64,000 nt of DNA. Origin: an uncultured Buttiauxella sp. Its GTDB lineage: Bacteria > Pseudomonadota > Gammaproteobacteria > Enterobacterales > Enterobacteriaceae. Positions 52,257-62,162 of this stretch are shown piece by piece. The notes beneath the pieces are model-generated. The model was not told the DNA's origin. It did not search any database and saw only the letters and a list, made by a program, of their open reading frames with translations. Where the stretch lies: assembly GCA_946480445.1 (NCBI GenBank), contig CAMLJN010000012.1:1-64000 (forward strand), read 5' to 3'. A program made the position numbers and the translations under genes. Each line of letters starts with the position of its first letter. Position 1 is the stretch's first letter.

Positions 52257-53504
52257 ATGAAACCAAAACGGTTCTCAGTCCGGCCCATGATTTACGCCAG
52301 CGTACTAAGCGCTGGCGTATTGTTATGCCCTTTTTCCAGCCAGGCTGACGACAGCGCCCAGCTAAAATCTATTCAGCAGGATATCGCCGCAAAAGAGCGT
52401 GCGGTACGCCAGCAACAACAACAACGTGCCACTCTGCTTGCTCAGCTTAAAGCTCAGGAGCAGGCCATGGCCGAAGCGAGCCGCAAACTACGCGAAACGC
52501 AGAACACCCTCGCCGCGCTTAACCGCCAGATTGACACTATGAATGCCTCCCTTGCGAAACTGCAAAAACAGCAGGCCAGCCAGGAACGCAATCTGGCCGC
52601 GCAGCTGGATGCCGCGTTTCGCCAGGGCGAGCATACCGGGCTCCAGCTGATACTGAGCGGTGAAGAAAGCCAGCGCGGTCAACGTTTGCAGGCTTATTTT
52701 GGCTATCTGAACGCCGCGCGTCAGGAAACCATCGCGCAGCTTAAGCAAACGAAAGCGGAAGTCGACGAGCAGAAAGCCACTTTAGAAGCTAAGCAAACCG
52801 AGCAGCAAACTCTGCTCTACGATCGCCAGGCCCAGCAGGCGAAGCTCGAAGAAGCACGTAACGAACGTAAGAAAACGCTCTCCCGTCTGGAATCCTCTAT
52901 TCAGCAGGATCAGCAGAAGCTAGGTGAGATGCGTCAGAACGAATCTCGTCTGCAAAATCAGATCGCACGCGCCGCCGCGGCCGCAAAAGCCAGGGCCGAA
53001 AAAGAAGCGCGTGAGGCCGAAAAGGTTCGTACCCGCCAGAAAGAAGCCGCCAGCAAGGGCAGCACTTACAAGCCAACCCAGGACGAGCGTTCACTGATGT
53101 CCCGTACCGGCGGACTGGGTTCCCCGCGCGGTCAGGCCTACTGGCCGGTACGCGGATCTTTATTACACCGTTATGGCGAACAGCTACAGGGTGAGCTACG
53201 TTGGAAGGGTATCGTCATCGCCGCAGGGGAAGGCAGCGAAGTGAAAGCCATCGCTGACGGGCGTGTGATCCTCGCCGACTGGCTTCAGGGCTACGGGCTG
53301 GTTGTGGTGGTGGAACACGGCAAGGGCGATATGAGTCTTTACGGCTATAACCAGAGCGCGCTGGTCAGCGTTGGCACTCAGGTGCGTGCGGGTCAGCCCA
53401 TCGCGCTGGTTGGTAACAGTGGTGGTCAGGGCCGCCCATCACTTTATTTCGAAATTCGCCGCCAGGGCCAGGCAGTCAATCCACAACCGTGGTTGGGAAG
53501 ATAA
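52257..53504 (+). CDS. envC: Amidase activator EnvC
   Basis: Periplasmic activator of AmiA and AmiB at the septum, recruited by FtsEX. Signal sequence to about SSQA-DD, then a long coiled coil (about 30-265 with repeated QQQ/KQ heptads) and a C-terminal degenerate LytM domain (YGEQLQGELRWKG, YGLVVVVEHG). I prefer ATG at 52257 (415 residues, MKPKRFSVRP); ATG at 52221 gives 427 but lies in the hairpin after gpmI. E. coli EnvC is 419. Confidence 0.93.
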   Translation: MKPKRFSVRPMIYASVLSAGVLLCPFSSQADDSAQLKSIQQDIAAKERAVRQQQQQRATLLAQLKAQEQAMAEASRKLRETQNTLAALNRQIDTMNASLAKLQKQQASQERNLAAQLDAAFRQGEHTGLQLILSGEESQRGQRLQAYFGYLNAARQETIAQLKQTKAEVDEQKATLEAKQTEQQTLLYDRQAQQAKLEEARNERKKTLSRLESSIQQDQQKLGEMRQNESRLQNQIARAAAAAKARAEKEAREAEKVRTRQKEAASKGSTYKPTQDERSLMSRTGGLGSPRGQAYWPVRGSLLHRYGEQLQGELRWKGIVIAAGEGSEVKAIADGRVILADWLQGYGLVVVVEHGKGDMSLYGYNQSALVSVGTQVRAGQPIALVGNSGGQGRPSLYFEIRRQGQAVNPQPWLGR

Positions 53505-53507
53505 GTT

Positions 53508-54464
53508 TTGCTTCAATTGCGTCAGGTAATTTGCTCTCTCGGCTGCCTCTTAGCGTTGGCAGCGCCTGTTTATGCCGGCAAGCTGGCGATCGTGATAGAT
53601 GACTTCGGTTATCGCCCTCATCAGGAAAATCAGATACTTGCCCTGCCTGCAAATATCTCCGTTGCCGTTCTGCCCAACGCCCCGCACGCCCGTGAGATGG
53701 CAACTAAAGCGCACAATACCGGGCATGAAGTACTGATTCACCTGCCAATGGCACCGCTAAGTAAGCAACCTCTCGAAAAGGACACCCTTCGCCCGGATAT
53801 GAGCAGCGGCGAAATTGAGCGTATTATTCGTGAGGCGGTAAACAAAGTGCCTTATGCCGTGGGGTTGAATAACCATATGGGCAGCGCGATGACCTCCAGC
53901 CTGTTCGGTATGCAAAAAGTGATGCAGTCGCTGGACCAGTACAATCTCTACTTCCTGGACAGCGTCACTATTGGCAACAGCCAGGCGATGCGCGCCGCTG
54001 CGGGAACAAAAGTCAAAGTCATCAAACGGAAAGTCTTTCTGGACGATACCCAGAACGAAGCTGATATCCGCGTCCAGTTTAATCGCGCCGTAGCCCTCGC
54101 TCGCCGGAATGGATCGGCTATCGCCATCGGCCACCCGCATCCTTCTACAGTCAGAGTGTTGCAGCAGATGGTTTACAGCCTGCCGCCTGATATCACGCTG
54201 GTACGTCCTGGCAGCCTGCTCAATGAACCGCAGGTGGATACCTCCAGACCGGACAATAGCGTTGCGGGTCAATCAGGTAAGCCTGCCGGGAAGCCACACA
54301 ACCCATTTACCGGCGTGAAGCTCTGCAAGCCGAAAAAGCCGCTGGAGCCCGTGAATGCCAGCATTTTCTTTACTGTCCTTAGCGAAAGCGTCGGCCAGAG
54401 CACCTTAGTAAAATATATGCAGCATCAGTGGCAGGGGTGGCGCTCGGCTAACCCCCAGTCCTGA
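53508..54464 (+). CDS. yibQ: Divergent polysaccharide deacetylase family protein YibQ
   Basis: Exported protein of 318 residues with signal peptide (to about VYA-GKL) and a NodB-like fold; IVIDDFGYR and HPHPST are conserved, along with the family's HEVLIHLPM. The start is TTG at 53508, three bases after the envC stop, giving MLQLRQVICSL, which aligns with E. coli YibQ. Function is not established; the position after envC suggests an envelope role. Confidence 0.9.
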   Translation: MLQLRQVICSLGCLLALAAPVYAGKLAIVIDDFGYRPHQENQILALPANISVAVLPNAPHAREMATKAHNTGHEVLIHLPMAPLSKQPLEKDTLRPDMSSGEIERIIREAVNKVPYAVGLNNHMGSAMTSSLFGMQKVMQSLDQYNLYFLDSVTIGNSQAMRAAAGTKVKVIKRKVFLDDTQNEADIRVQFNRAVALARRNGSAIAIGHPHPSTVRVLQQMVYSLPPDITLVRPGSLLNEPQVDTSRPDNSVAGQSGKPAGKPHNPFTGVKLCKPKKPLEPVNASIFFTVLSESVGQSTLVKYMQHQWQGWRSANPQS

Positions 54465-54494
54465 GATTTCGTATAAACCGACGCCCTGAGCATT

Positions 54495-54500
54495 TATAAT
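54495..54500 (+). promoter_or_regulatory. Candidate -10 box before the glycosyltransferase pair
   Basis: A perfect TATAAT about 37 bases before the start codon at 54537. No good -35 is seen. It may allow transcription independent of gpmI-envC-yibQ. Confidence 0.3.
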
Positions 54501-54536
54501 GCCGGACACATTTTGATTTCAGGGATCTGAGCATCA

Positions 54537-55769
54537 ATGACGCAACAACCGCGTAAAATTCTCCTGCTGGATAACGGTAAAGAGTGGGGCGGCGGCACCA
54601 ACAGTATGCTGGAGCTGCTCAAACGTATCGACCGCCAACGATTTACTGTCACCTGTTGTTTTTACTACAACTACACGCGTGGAGAGGGCGAAACCATTGA
54701 GCAGGTGCTGAACAGCATCGGGATCCCGGTCATTTTTCTGCCTCAGGCCGGACAGCCCCGTTGGGCTAAAATCGCTAAAGAGACGGCACGAGCGTTGGTG
54801 TTTTTCAGCCGTTCATTACGTAAAAAAGCCGCCGCGATGATTGATAACCAATGGCGAATCAAGCCCAATGCGCAGCGTATACGCGATCTGCTACAACGCG
54901 ACGGCTACGAAATTTTATATATGAATAACCAGCCAGGCTCAAACCTTGAAGGCTATCTGGCCGCTGAGGATCTGGATGTAGCCGTTGTGCAACATTGTCG
55001 TATTGAGCCGGTGATGACCGCGCAAATCACGCAAACGGTCAATCGCGTAGCACAGGCGGTGATTGCCGTTTCTCATGGCGTGGAGAACGTTCTGGTTAAC
55101 AACGGTGTCAATAAGTCGCTGTGTACCACCGTCTCCAACGCTATTGATATTCACCAGACGATGCCCGATGGCAAAGCGCTGCGTGACGCCTTAGGGCTTG
55201 ATGAGGACACCTTTGTCTTTGGCAGCATTGGCTCACTTATTCCCCGCAAGTCCAGCCATCATACGCTTGAAGCATTGCATCGCTTCGCGCAGGTCCATCC
55301 GGAAGCGAAATGGAAGTTAATCCTGGTCGGGGAAGGTCCGGAACACGAAAAATTGCAGCGCCAGGCAAATGACTATGGTTTTGCAAACCAGGTGATTTTT
55401 ACCGGTTTTCGTAACAACCCGCTCGACTATCTGGCGGCATTCGATGCGTTTATTCTCGCCTCCAGCAGCGAGGGCTTACCGCGCGTAGTGCTGGAATCTA
55501 TGCTGCTTAGAACCGTGGTCATAGGCTCAAATGTTACCGGGACAGGGGAATTAATAGATTCCGGTCAGACCGGTCTGCTTTACACCTATGGCGACACCCA
55601 GGCGTTGGCCTCCCATTTACAAACCGTCTGGCAGGACAGCGCGTTGCGTGACGTCCTTACCCAACAGGCTTACCAACGCGTCATTGATCATTATGCAATA
55701 GAACATTATGTTGCAGGCGTAGAAGCCGTTCTCGGCGCAATGCAACCAATCCGGAATAAACATGTTTAA
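54537..55769 (+). CDS. GT4-family glycosyltransferase
   Basis: It has 410 residues with a GT-B fold: N-terminal LLLDNGKEWGGGTNSML, and a C-terminal UDP-sugar domain with FGSIGSLIPRKSSHHTLEAL, LVGEGPEHEKL and the family 4 EX7E motif SSEGLPRVVLES. It has no signal peptide, so it is probably a cytosolic membrane-surface enzyme. It lies between yibQ and the kbl-tdh/LPS-core region and overlaps the next gene by eight bases. An LPS-core or other surface-glycan role is inferred from location. Acceptor and sugar are unknown. Confidence 0.85.
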   Translation: MTQQPRKILLLDNGKEWGGGTNSMLELLKRIDRQRFTVTCCFYYNYTRGEGETIEQVLNSIGIPVIFLPQAGQPRWAKIAKETARALVFFSRSLRKKAAAMIDNQWRIKPNAQRIRDLLQRDGYEILYMNNQPGSNLEGYLAAEDLDVAVVQHCRIEPVMTAQITQTVNRVAQAVIAVSHGVENVLVNNGVNKSLCTTVSNAIDIHQTMPDGKALRDALGLDEDTFVFGSIGSLIPRKSSHHTLEALHRFAQVHPEAKWKLILVGEGPEHEKLQRQANDYGFANQVIFTGFRNNPLDYLAAFDAFILASSSEGLPRVVLESMLLRTVVIGSNVTGTGELIDSGQTGLLYTYGDTQALASHLQTVWQDSALRDVLTQQAYQRVIDHYAIEHYVAGVEAVLGAMQPIRNKHV

Positions 55770-56682
55770 ATTTCTGAATGCGAAATATCGCCATATCACG
55801 GCACGCCATAATATCCCCTATCAGGAACCTGCCGCAGGCTCCAGTGCGGTACCGGTGACCTCGATTGTTATTCCTTGTGCCGGTGCGGATTACATTGAAG
55901 AGGGGTTGCTATCAGCGCTGTTTGCCTCCCGCTTTGCCCCGGATGTGGAAGAGATTGTGCTTGTTTCCGATCGTCCTGCACATGAATTTGGCGATTTGCC
56001 GCCGAAAACGCGCGTGGTCACACTTGAACTGCCGCAGCGCGAAGAAGGCTACCGCTACAAGCAAATCTACCTGAGTCGTTTGATTAAACTTAACGCTCCT
56101 TTGCAGGCACGCACAGACGGAATTTTAATGATTGATTCCGATCTTAATCTGCTGCAAATGCCGACATTTAAAATCGAGGATCAACATATCTATTCCAGCT
56201 TCCGCCAGGGGAAAATGATAGCCAAGCTCGACGGCGCTCCGGCTGAAAAGGTCCCGGCCTATTATAAAGACACCGTGCGTCCATATATTGTTGATCATGT
56301 AAACGGGGCATTCCTGGCCGCCACTCGCCAAACCTGGCGCCGTATTTGCCCGCTGTGGCTCACGCTGTTCCAGGATACCTGGGAACTGATGGACGACAGC
56401 CAGCCGCCAACCGATCAGCTACCGCTGGCCACCCTGCTGGATATGCTCGATCTGAAAACCATCAATCTGGGAGACTGGATGAACTGGCCGGTTTCGAAAA
56501 AAATCGGTGGGACACCTTCAGTGATCCCCAAAGAGGTTGTTGGCGCACACGGCGGCTTTCCGCTTTCCGAATGGCAGAAATATCTCGCCTCGCCGGATAG
56601 CGAGCTGCTGTTTAAAGGCCAGGATTACACGCGCAAAGTCCGTTATCTGACCGATGCAGAAAAGCAGGCCGCAAACAGTTGA
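55762..56682 (+). CDS. GT-A-like glycosyltransferase
   Basis: Has 306 residues. VTSIVIPCAGADYIEEGLLSAL at about 31-52 is an N-terminal nucleotide-sugar type opening, and GILMIDSDLNLL at about 119-130 contains a DSD metal motif as in GT-A enzymes. The middle HVNGAFLAATRQTWRR fits an acceptor-site loop. Start overlaps the upstream gene by eight bases, suggesting a two-gene unit. I do not recognise a named family member. Confidence 0.72.
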   Translation: MFKFLNAKYRHITARHNIPYQEPAAGSSAVPVTSIVIPCAGADYIEEGLLSALFASRFAPDVEEIVLVSDRPAHEFGDLPPKTRVVTLELPQREEGYRYKQIYLSRLIKLNAPLQARTDGILMIDSDLNLLQMPTFKIEDQHIYSSFRQGKMIAKLDGAPAEKVPAYYKDTVRPYIVDHVNGAFLAATRQTWRRICPLWLTLFQDTWELMDDSQPPTDQLPLATLLDMLDLKTINLGDWMNWPVSKKIGGTPSVIPKEVVGAHGGFPLSEWQKYLASPDSELLFKGQDYTRKVRYLTDAEKQAANS

Positions 56683-56686
56683 TGTA

Positions 56687-56714
56687 ATAAAGGCCGGTTT
56701 CCCGGCCTTTTTCA
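56687..56714. terminator. Terminator between the glycosyltransferase pair and tdh
   Basis: AAAGGCCGG-TTT-CCGGCCTTTTT hairpin with T-run, between convergent genes. Confidence 0.85.
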
Positions 56715-56730
56715 TTTTCCTTACCCGACG

Positions 56731-57756
56731 TTACTCCCAGCTAAGGATAACCTTCCCGGACTGCCCGGAGCGCATCGCATCAAACCCTTTCTGGAAATCA
56801 TCAATGCCAAATCGGTGCGTGATGATAGGTGACAGATCCAGACCTGACTGGATCAATGCCGCCATTTTGTACCAGGTTTCAAACATTTCGCGGCCGTAGA
56901 TCCCCTTGATAAACAGCCCCTTGAAGATGACCTTTGTCCAGTCGATAGACATGTCGGACGGGGGAATACCCAGCATGGCAATACGGCCGCCGTGGTTCAT
57001 CGTATCCAGCATGGTGCGGAACGCAGGCGGTGCACCGGACATTTCCAGACCGACATCAAAGCCTTCTGTCATGCCCAGCTCTTTCATTACGTCGGTGAGA
57101 TTTTCCTTGCTGACGTTCACCGCACGGGTCACGCCCATTTTGCGGGCCAGTTCAAGGCGATATTCATTCACATCGGTAATGACGACATTGCGCGCACCGA
57201 CGTGTTTAGCCACGGCGGCGGCCATCACACCAATCGGACCTGCCCCTGAAACAAGGACATCTTCGCCCACCAGGTCAAATGACAGCGCAGTGTGAACGGC
57301 GTTGCCGAACGGGTCAAAAATAGAAGCTAAATCATCGGAAATGTTATCCGGGATTTTAAAAGCGTTGAAGGCAGGCAACACCAGATACTCAGCAAAACAG
57401 CCCGGACGATTAACGCCAACGCCGGTCGTGTTGCGACAAAGATGTGTACGACCTGCGCGACAGTTGCGGCAGTGGCCACAGGTGATGTGCCCTTCGCCAG
57501 ACACACGGTCGCCTATCTTAAAGCCTTTCACTTCCTGGCCGATATCCACCACCTCGCCAACATATTCATGACCGACGACCATCGGCACCGGAATGGTTTT
57601 CTGTGACCATTCATCCCAGTTATAGATATGCACATCGGTGCCGCAAATCGCGGTCTTACGAATTTTGATCAGCAGATCGTTATGCCCCATCTCCGGCTTG
57701 GGCGCATCCGTCATCCAGATGCCTTCTTCTGCCTTCAGTTTCGCTAATGCTTTCAT
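56731..57756 (-). CDS. tdh: L-threonine 3-dehydrogenase
   Basis: Zn alcohol-dehydrogenase family; oxidises threonine to 2-amino-3-ketobutyrate. It is 341 residues from [12 protein letters not shown]. Catalytic Zn ligand Cys38 in TAICGTDVH and structural Zn cysteines in [15 protein letters not shown] are intact, as is the Rossmann GAGPIG. The open frame extends upstream into kbl sequence but the extension is not coding. It pairs with kbl. Confidence 0.98.
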   Translation of the reverse strand: MKALAKLKAEEGIWMTDAPKPEMGHNDLLIKIRKTAICGTDVHIYNWDEWSQKTIPVPMVVGHEYVGEVVDIGQEVKGFKIGDRVSGEGHITCGHCRNCRAGRTHLCRNTTGVGVNRPGCFAEYLVLPAFNAFKIPDNISDDLASIFDPFGNAVHTALSFDLVGEDVLVSGAGPIGVMAAAVAKHVGARNVVITDVNEYRLELARKMGVTRAVNVSKENLTDVMKELGMTEGFDVGLEMSGAPPAFRTMLDTMNHGGRIAMLGIPPSDMSIDWTKVIFKGLFIKGIYGREMFETWYKMAALIQSGLDLSPIITHRFGIDDFQKGFDAMRSGQSGKVILSWE

Positions 57757-57766
57757 GACCGCTTCC

Positions 57767-58963
57767 TCAGGCGATAACGCCCAACTGTTTACCGATACGC
57801 GTAAAGGCGTCAACCGCACGTTCAATCTGCTGAGTGGTGTGAGCCGCAGACATCTGGGTACGGATACGCGCCTGACCTTTTGGTACGACCGGATAGAAGA
57901 ACCCGGTAACATAAATGCCTTCTTTTTGCAGTTCGCGAGCAAAGTTCTGCGCGACGACGGCCTCACCCAGCATCACAGGAATAATCGCATGATCGGCACC
58001 TGCCAGGGTAAATCCTGCGGCCGTCATTTTCTCACGGAACAGGCTGGCATTAGCCCACAGGTGCGCACGGATCTCTGCGCCTTCTTCCAGCATTTCCAGC
58101 ACCTTAATGGAGGCAGAAACAATGGCTGGCGCAAGGGAGTTGGAGAAAAGATAAGGACGAGAACGCTGACGCAGCCATTCGATCACTTCTTTGCGACCCG
58201 CAGTATACCCGCCGGATGCCCCGCCCAGAGCTTTACCCAGAGTGCCGGTAATAATGTCTACGCGATCCATAACGTCGCAGTATTCATGCGTACCACGACC
58301 GTTTTCACCCACAAAACCTACAGCGTGAGAATCATCGACCATCACCAGCGCATTGTACCTGTCAGCCAGGTCACACCCCCCCTTCAGGTTAGCAATCACG
58401 CCGTCCATTGAGAACACGCCATCAGTGGCAATCATGACGTGACGAGCGCCCTTATCCCTGGCTTCTTTCAGGCGGGCTTCCAGTTCCTGCATGTCGTTGT
58501 TGGCATAACGATAACGCTGCGCTTTACACAGACGTACGCCGTCAATGATTGACGCATGGTTCAGGGCATCAGAAATAATGGCGTCTTCCGGGCCAAGAAG
58601 CGTCTCAAACAAGCCACCATTAGCATCGAAACAGGAGGAATAAAGAATCGCGTCTTCCGTTCCCAGGAAGCCTGCCAGCTTGCTTTCAAGCTCTTTATGA
58701 CTGTCCTGCGTGCCACAGATAAAGCGCACTGAGGCCATGCCAAAACCGTGCGTATCCATTCCCTGCTTCGCCGCCGCAATCAGCTGCGGATGGTTCGCAA
58801 GTCCGAGATAGTTATTGGCGCAGAAGTTAATGACATGGCTGCCGTCAGCCACGGTGATGTCCGCCTGCTGCGCGGAGGTAATAATTCGTTCTTCTTTGAA
58901 GAGCCCTTCCGTCCTGGCGGTATCAAGCTGAGACGTTAACTGCAGGTAAAAATCTTCGCGCAT
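57767..58963 (-). CDS. kbl: 2-amino-3-ketobutyrate CoA ligase (glycine C-acetyltransferase)
   Basis: PLP enzyme cleaving the Tdh product to glycine and acetyl-CoA. It is 398 residues as in E. coli. The PLP lysine is in [13 protein letters not shown] (about 244) and VDDSHAVGF is conserved. It lies 10 bases upstream of tdh; kbl-tdh is Lrp-controlled in E. coli. Divergent from hldD. Confidence 0.98.
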   Translation of the reverse strand: MREDFYLQLTSQLDTARTEGLFKEERIITSAQQADITVADGSHVINFCANNYLGLANHPQLIAAAKQGMDTHGFGMASVRFICGTQDSHKELESKLAGFLGTEDAILYSSCFDANGGLFETLLGPEDAIISDALNHASIIDGVRLCKAQRYRYANNDMQELEARLKEARDKGARHVMIATDGVFSMDGVIANLKGGCDLADRYNALVMVDDSHAVGFVGENGRGTHEYCDVMDRVDIITGTLGKALGGASGGYTAGRKEVIEWLRQRSRPYLFSNSLAPAIVSASIKVLEMLEEGAEIRAHLWANASLFREKMTAAGFTLAGADHAIIPVMLGEAVVAQNFARELQKEGIYVTGFFYPVVPKGQARIRTQMSAAHTTQQIERAVDAFTRIGKQLGVIA

Positions 58964-59180
58964 CGCGATTCTCCAGGCATGACAAATTTCGGCACATATT
59001 ACCCAAACCTATACGAGGTGACGAGATTACGCTTCAGGAATATCTATTTTTGCAGGATAAATCACGACGATGAGAAACTTCGCCTGATTAGGCGGGTCTT
59101 TGATTGTAATGGTATGATAAGAGCCATTAGCGCGTGAGGTATCGTGCCTCACGGCCCCCTATATTGTTAAGGTTACGCGC
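58964..59180. promoter_or_regulatory. kbl-hldD divergent intergenic region
   Basis: It contains a GTGAGG-TATCGT-GCCTCAC hairpin (about 59135-59153) and a CCCCCTATATT segment (about 59156-59166) 15 bases before hldD that loosely resembles a sigma-32 -10. In E. coli hldD has a heat-shock promoter, but I see no convincing -35 here. Confidence 0.35.
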
Positions 59181-60113
59181 ATGATTATTGTCACCGGTGG
59201 CGCCGGTTTTATCGGCAGCAACATTATTAAATCACTGAATGATAAAGGTTATACTGACATTCTGGTGGTAGATAACCTCAAAGACGGCACCAAGTTCGTG
59301 AACCTGGTGGATCTGAATATCGCAGATTACATGGATAAAGAAGACTTCTTAATCCAGGTGATGGCTGGCGAAGAGTTCGGCGATATCGAAGCCATTTTCC
59401 ATGAAGGCGCCTGCTCATCGACCACCGAGTGGGACGGCAAGTACATGATGGACAATAACTATCAGTACTCCAAAGAAGTCCTGCATTACTGCCTGGAGCG
59501 TGAAATTCCGTTCCTCTACGCATCTTCCGCTGCCACCTACGGCGGCCGCAACAGCGACTTTATCGAGTCCCGTGAATACGAGCAGCCGCTAAACGTCTAT
59601 GGCTACTCCAAATTCCTGTTTGACGAGTATGTGCGCCAGATCCTGCCTGAAGCCAATTCCCAGATCACCGGCTTCCGCTACTTCAACGTTTATGGCCCGC
59701 GCGAAGGCCATAAAGGCAGCATGGCAAGCGTTGCCTTCCACCTGAATACGCAGTTAAACAACGGCGAAAATCCAAAGCTGTTTGAAGGCAGCGATAGCTT
59801 CAAGCGCGACTTTATCTACGTAGGCGATGTGGCTGAGGTTAACCTGTGGTTCTGGGAGAACAGCGTATCCGGCATCTTTAACTGCGGCACCGGGCGCCCG
59901 GAATCCTTCCAGGCCGTGGCCGATGCGGCACTTGCTTACCACAAAAAAGGCAGCATTGAGTACATTCCTTTCCCGGAAAAACTCAAAGGTCGTTACCAGG
60001 CCTTTACCCAGGCCGATCTGACCAATCTGCGAGCAGCAGGCTACAACAAGCCGTTTAAAACTGTTGCCGAAGGCGTGACAGAATACATGGCCTGGCTTAA
60101 CCGTGACGCTTAA
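59181..60113 (+). CDS. hldD: ADP-L-glycero-D-manno-heptose 6-epimerase
   Basis: Makes ADP-L,D-heptose, the donor for LPS inner-core heptoses. It is 310 residues as in E. coli. NADP fold [10 protein letters not shown] (6-15), catalytic Tyr and Lys in [11 protein letters not shown] (about 140-150) and the [10 protein letters not shown] motif are present. It is the first gene of the hldD-waaF-waaC cluster. Confidence 0.98.
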   Translation: MIIVTGGAGFIGSNIIKSLNDKGYTDILVVDNLKDGTKFVNLVDLNIADYMDKEDFLIQVMAGEEFGDIEAIFHEGACSSTTEWDGKYMMDNNYQYSKEVLHYCLEREIPFLYASSAATYGGRNSDFIESREYEQPLNVYGYSKFLFDEYVRQILPEANSQITGFRYFNVYGPREGHKGSMASVAFHLNTQLNNGENPKLFEGSDSFKRDFIYVGDVAEVNLWFWENSVSGIFNCGTGRPESFQAVADAALAYHKKGSIEYIPFPEKLKGRYQAFTQADLTNLRAAGYNKPFKTVAEGVTEYMAWLNRDA

Positions 60114-60129
60114 GCAGGCAGCCTGACGC

Positions 60130-61179
60130 ATGAGAATACTGGTGATCGGCCCGTCATGGGTGGGCGACATGATGATGTCGCAAAGTCTCTATCGCACGCT
60201 CAAGGCGCGCTATCCCCAGGCAATCATTGATGTGATGGCACCTTCATGGTGCCGTCCATTACTGTCGCGGATGCCTGAAGTGAACGAAGCCATAGCCATG
60301 CCTCTTGGCCATGGCGCGCTGGAAATTGGCGAACGTCGCCGCCTCGGCCATAGCCTCAGAGAAAAGCGCTATGACAGGGCCTACGTCCTGCCAAACTCCT
60401 TTAAATCAGCCCTTGTCCCGTTCTTTGCTAATATACCTCAGCGTACTGGCTGGCGTGGCGAAATGCGTTATGGCCTGCTCAACGACGCTCGCGTTCTTGA
60501 TAAACAGGCTTGGCCACTGATGGTTGAACGCTATGTAGCCCTCGCCTATGACAAAGGCGTGATGCAATCGGCAAAAGATCTTCCTCATCCACTACTGTGG
60601 CCACAGCTACAGGTTAGTGAAAGCGAAAAGGCCCAGGCGTGTGCGACTTTTCATCTTGAAGCCTCACGCCCGATCGTTGGTTTTTGTCCCGGAGCCGAAT
60701 TCGGCCCTGCTAAACGCTGGCCGCATTATCACTATGCCGCGCTTGCCGGTAAATTAATCGACGATGGTTATCAGGTAGTGCTGTTCGGTTCAGCCAAAGA
60801 TAAAGAGGCAGGAAACGACATTCTTATCGCGCTGTCAGCCCAGCAGCAACCACACTGTCGCAACCTCGCGGGGGACACAGCGCTGGAGCAGGCGGTGATG
60901 TTGCTCGCGGCCTGTAAAGCAGTGGTGAGCAATGACTCAGGCCTGATGCACGTTGCGGCGGCGCTAAACCGCCCTCTGGTGGCACTGTATGGTCCCAGCA
61001 GCCCGGATTTCACGCCACCTCTGTCGCATAAGGCGAAAGTCATTCGTCTTATCGACGGCTATCATAAAATCCGTAAAGGCGATGCAGCCGAAGGCTATCA
61101 TCAAAGCCTGATTGATATAAAACCCGAGCGCGTAATGGAAGAGTTGTCGGTGCTTTTGCAGACAGAGAGTGAGGCGTAA
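60130..61179 (+). CDS. waaF: LPS heptosyltransferase II
   Basis: GT9 enzyme adding the second heptose to the inner core. It is 349 residues (348 in E. coli). N-terminal GPSWVGDMMMSQSL (7-20) and the donor-site PGAEFGPAKRWP and SNDSGLMHVAAAL motifs are present. It lies 16 bases after hldD, and its TAA overlaps the waaC ATG by one base. Confidence 0.98.
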   Translation: MRILVIGPSWVGDMMMSQSLYRTLKARYPQAIIDVMAPSWCRPLLSRMPEVNEAIAMPLGHGALEIGERRRLGHSLREKRYDRAYVLPNSFKSALVPFFANIPQRTGWRGEMRYGLLNDARVLDKQAWPLMVERYVALAYDKGVMQSAKDLPHPLLWPQLQVSESEKAQACATFHLEASRPIVGFCPGAEFGPAKRWPHYHYAALAGKLIDDGYQVVLFGSAKDKEAGNDILIALSAQQQPHCRNLAGDTALEQAVMLLAACKAVVSNDSGLMHVAAALNRPLVALYGPSSPDFTPPLSHKAKVIRLIDGYHKIRKGDAAEGYHQSLIDIKPERVMEELSVLLQTESEA

Positions 61180-62156
61180 TGCGGGTACTGATCGTCAAAA
61201 CCTCTTCGATGGGGGATGTTCTTCATACATTACCTGCGCTCACTGACGCTGCCAAAGCCATGCCCGGTCTCAGATTCGACTGGGTGGTAGAGGAAGGTTT
61301 CGCGCAGATCCCGACATGGCATCCGGCGGTAGATAAAGTGCTGCCTGTGGCCATTCGCCGCTGGCGAAAAAACTGGTTCTCCGCGCCTGTAATCGCAGAG
61401 CGTAAGGCGTTTTATCAGGCCCTTCGTGCCGCAAAATACGACGCCATTATTGATGCTCAGGGGCTGCTCAAAAGCGCCGTCCTGGTGACGCGTAAAGCCC
61501 TCGGCGTTAAACACGGAATGGACTGGAACAGCGCCCGCGAACCCCTGGCGAGTTTTTTTTACAATCAACGCCACGCCATTGCCAGGCAGCAGCACGCCGT
61601 GGAGCGCACGCGCGAACTCTTTTCCAAAAGTATTCAATACCCTGTTCCGGTGCAGAAAGGGGACTACGCTATAGCCCGGCATTTTCTGGCTACAGCCCCA
61701 GTAGATACAAATAGTTACGTCATTTTCCTTCATGCCACCACCCGCGATGAAAAGCACTGGCCGGAAACACACTGGCGAGAACTTATTCAATTAATGCATA
61801 AAACGGGCTTACGTATTAAACTCCCGTGGGGTGCGGAACATGAACATAAACGTGCGCTACGCCTGGCTGAAGGGTTCGATCATGTCGAGGTTTTACCTCG
61901 TCTGACGCTTGAACAGGTGGCCAAACAAATTGCGGGCGCGCGGGCCGTGGTCTCTGTAGATACCGGCTTAAGCCATCTGACTGCCGCGCTGGATCGGCCC
62001 AATCTCACGCTGTATGGGCCAACCGACCCGGGCCTGATTGGCGGTTACGGACAGAATCAACACGAAATCATCGGTGCGGGTAAAAACATGGCCAATATCA
62101 CTGCAAAGGCAGCGTTTGATGCACTTCAGACCATAACTCCCTTAGCCACAGAATAA
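61179..62156 (+). CDS. waaC: LPS heptosyltransferase I
   Basis: GT9 enzyme adding the first heptose to Kdo. It is 325 residues. KTSSMGDVLHTLPALTD (8-24) contains the catalytic-base Asp13; HATTRDEKHWPE and VDTGLSHLTAAL bind the donor. It is translationally coupled to waaF (TAATG). Confidence 0.98.
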   Translation: MRVLIVKTSSMGDVLHTLPALTDAAKAMPGLRFDWVVEEGFAQIPTWHPAVDKVLPVAIRRWRKNWFSAPVIAERKAFYQALRAAKYDAIIDAQGLLKSAVLVTRKALGVKHGMDWNSAREPLASFFYNQRHAIARQQHAVERTRELFSKSIQYPVPVQKGDYAIARHFLATAPVDTNSYVIFLHATTRDEKHWPETHWRELIQLMHKTGLRIKLPWGAEHEHKRALRLAEGFDHVEVLPRLTLEQVAKQIAGARAVVSVDTGLSHLTAALDRPNLTLYGPTDPGLIGGYGQNQHEIIGAGKNMANITAKAAFDALQTITPLATE

Positions 62157-62162
62157 CGATTA

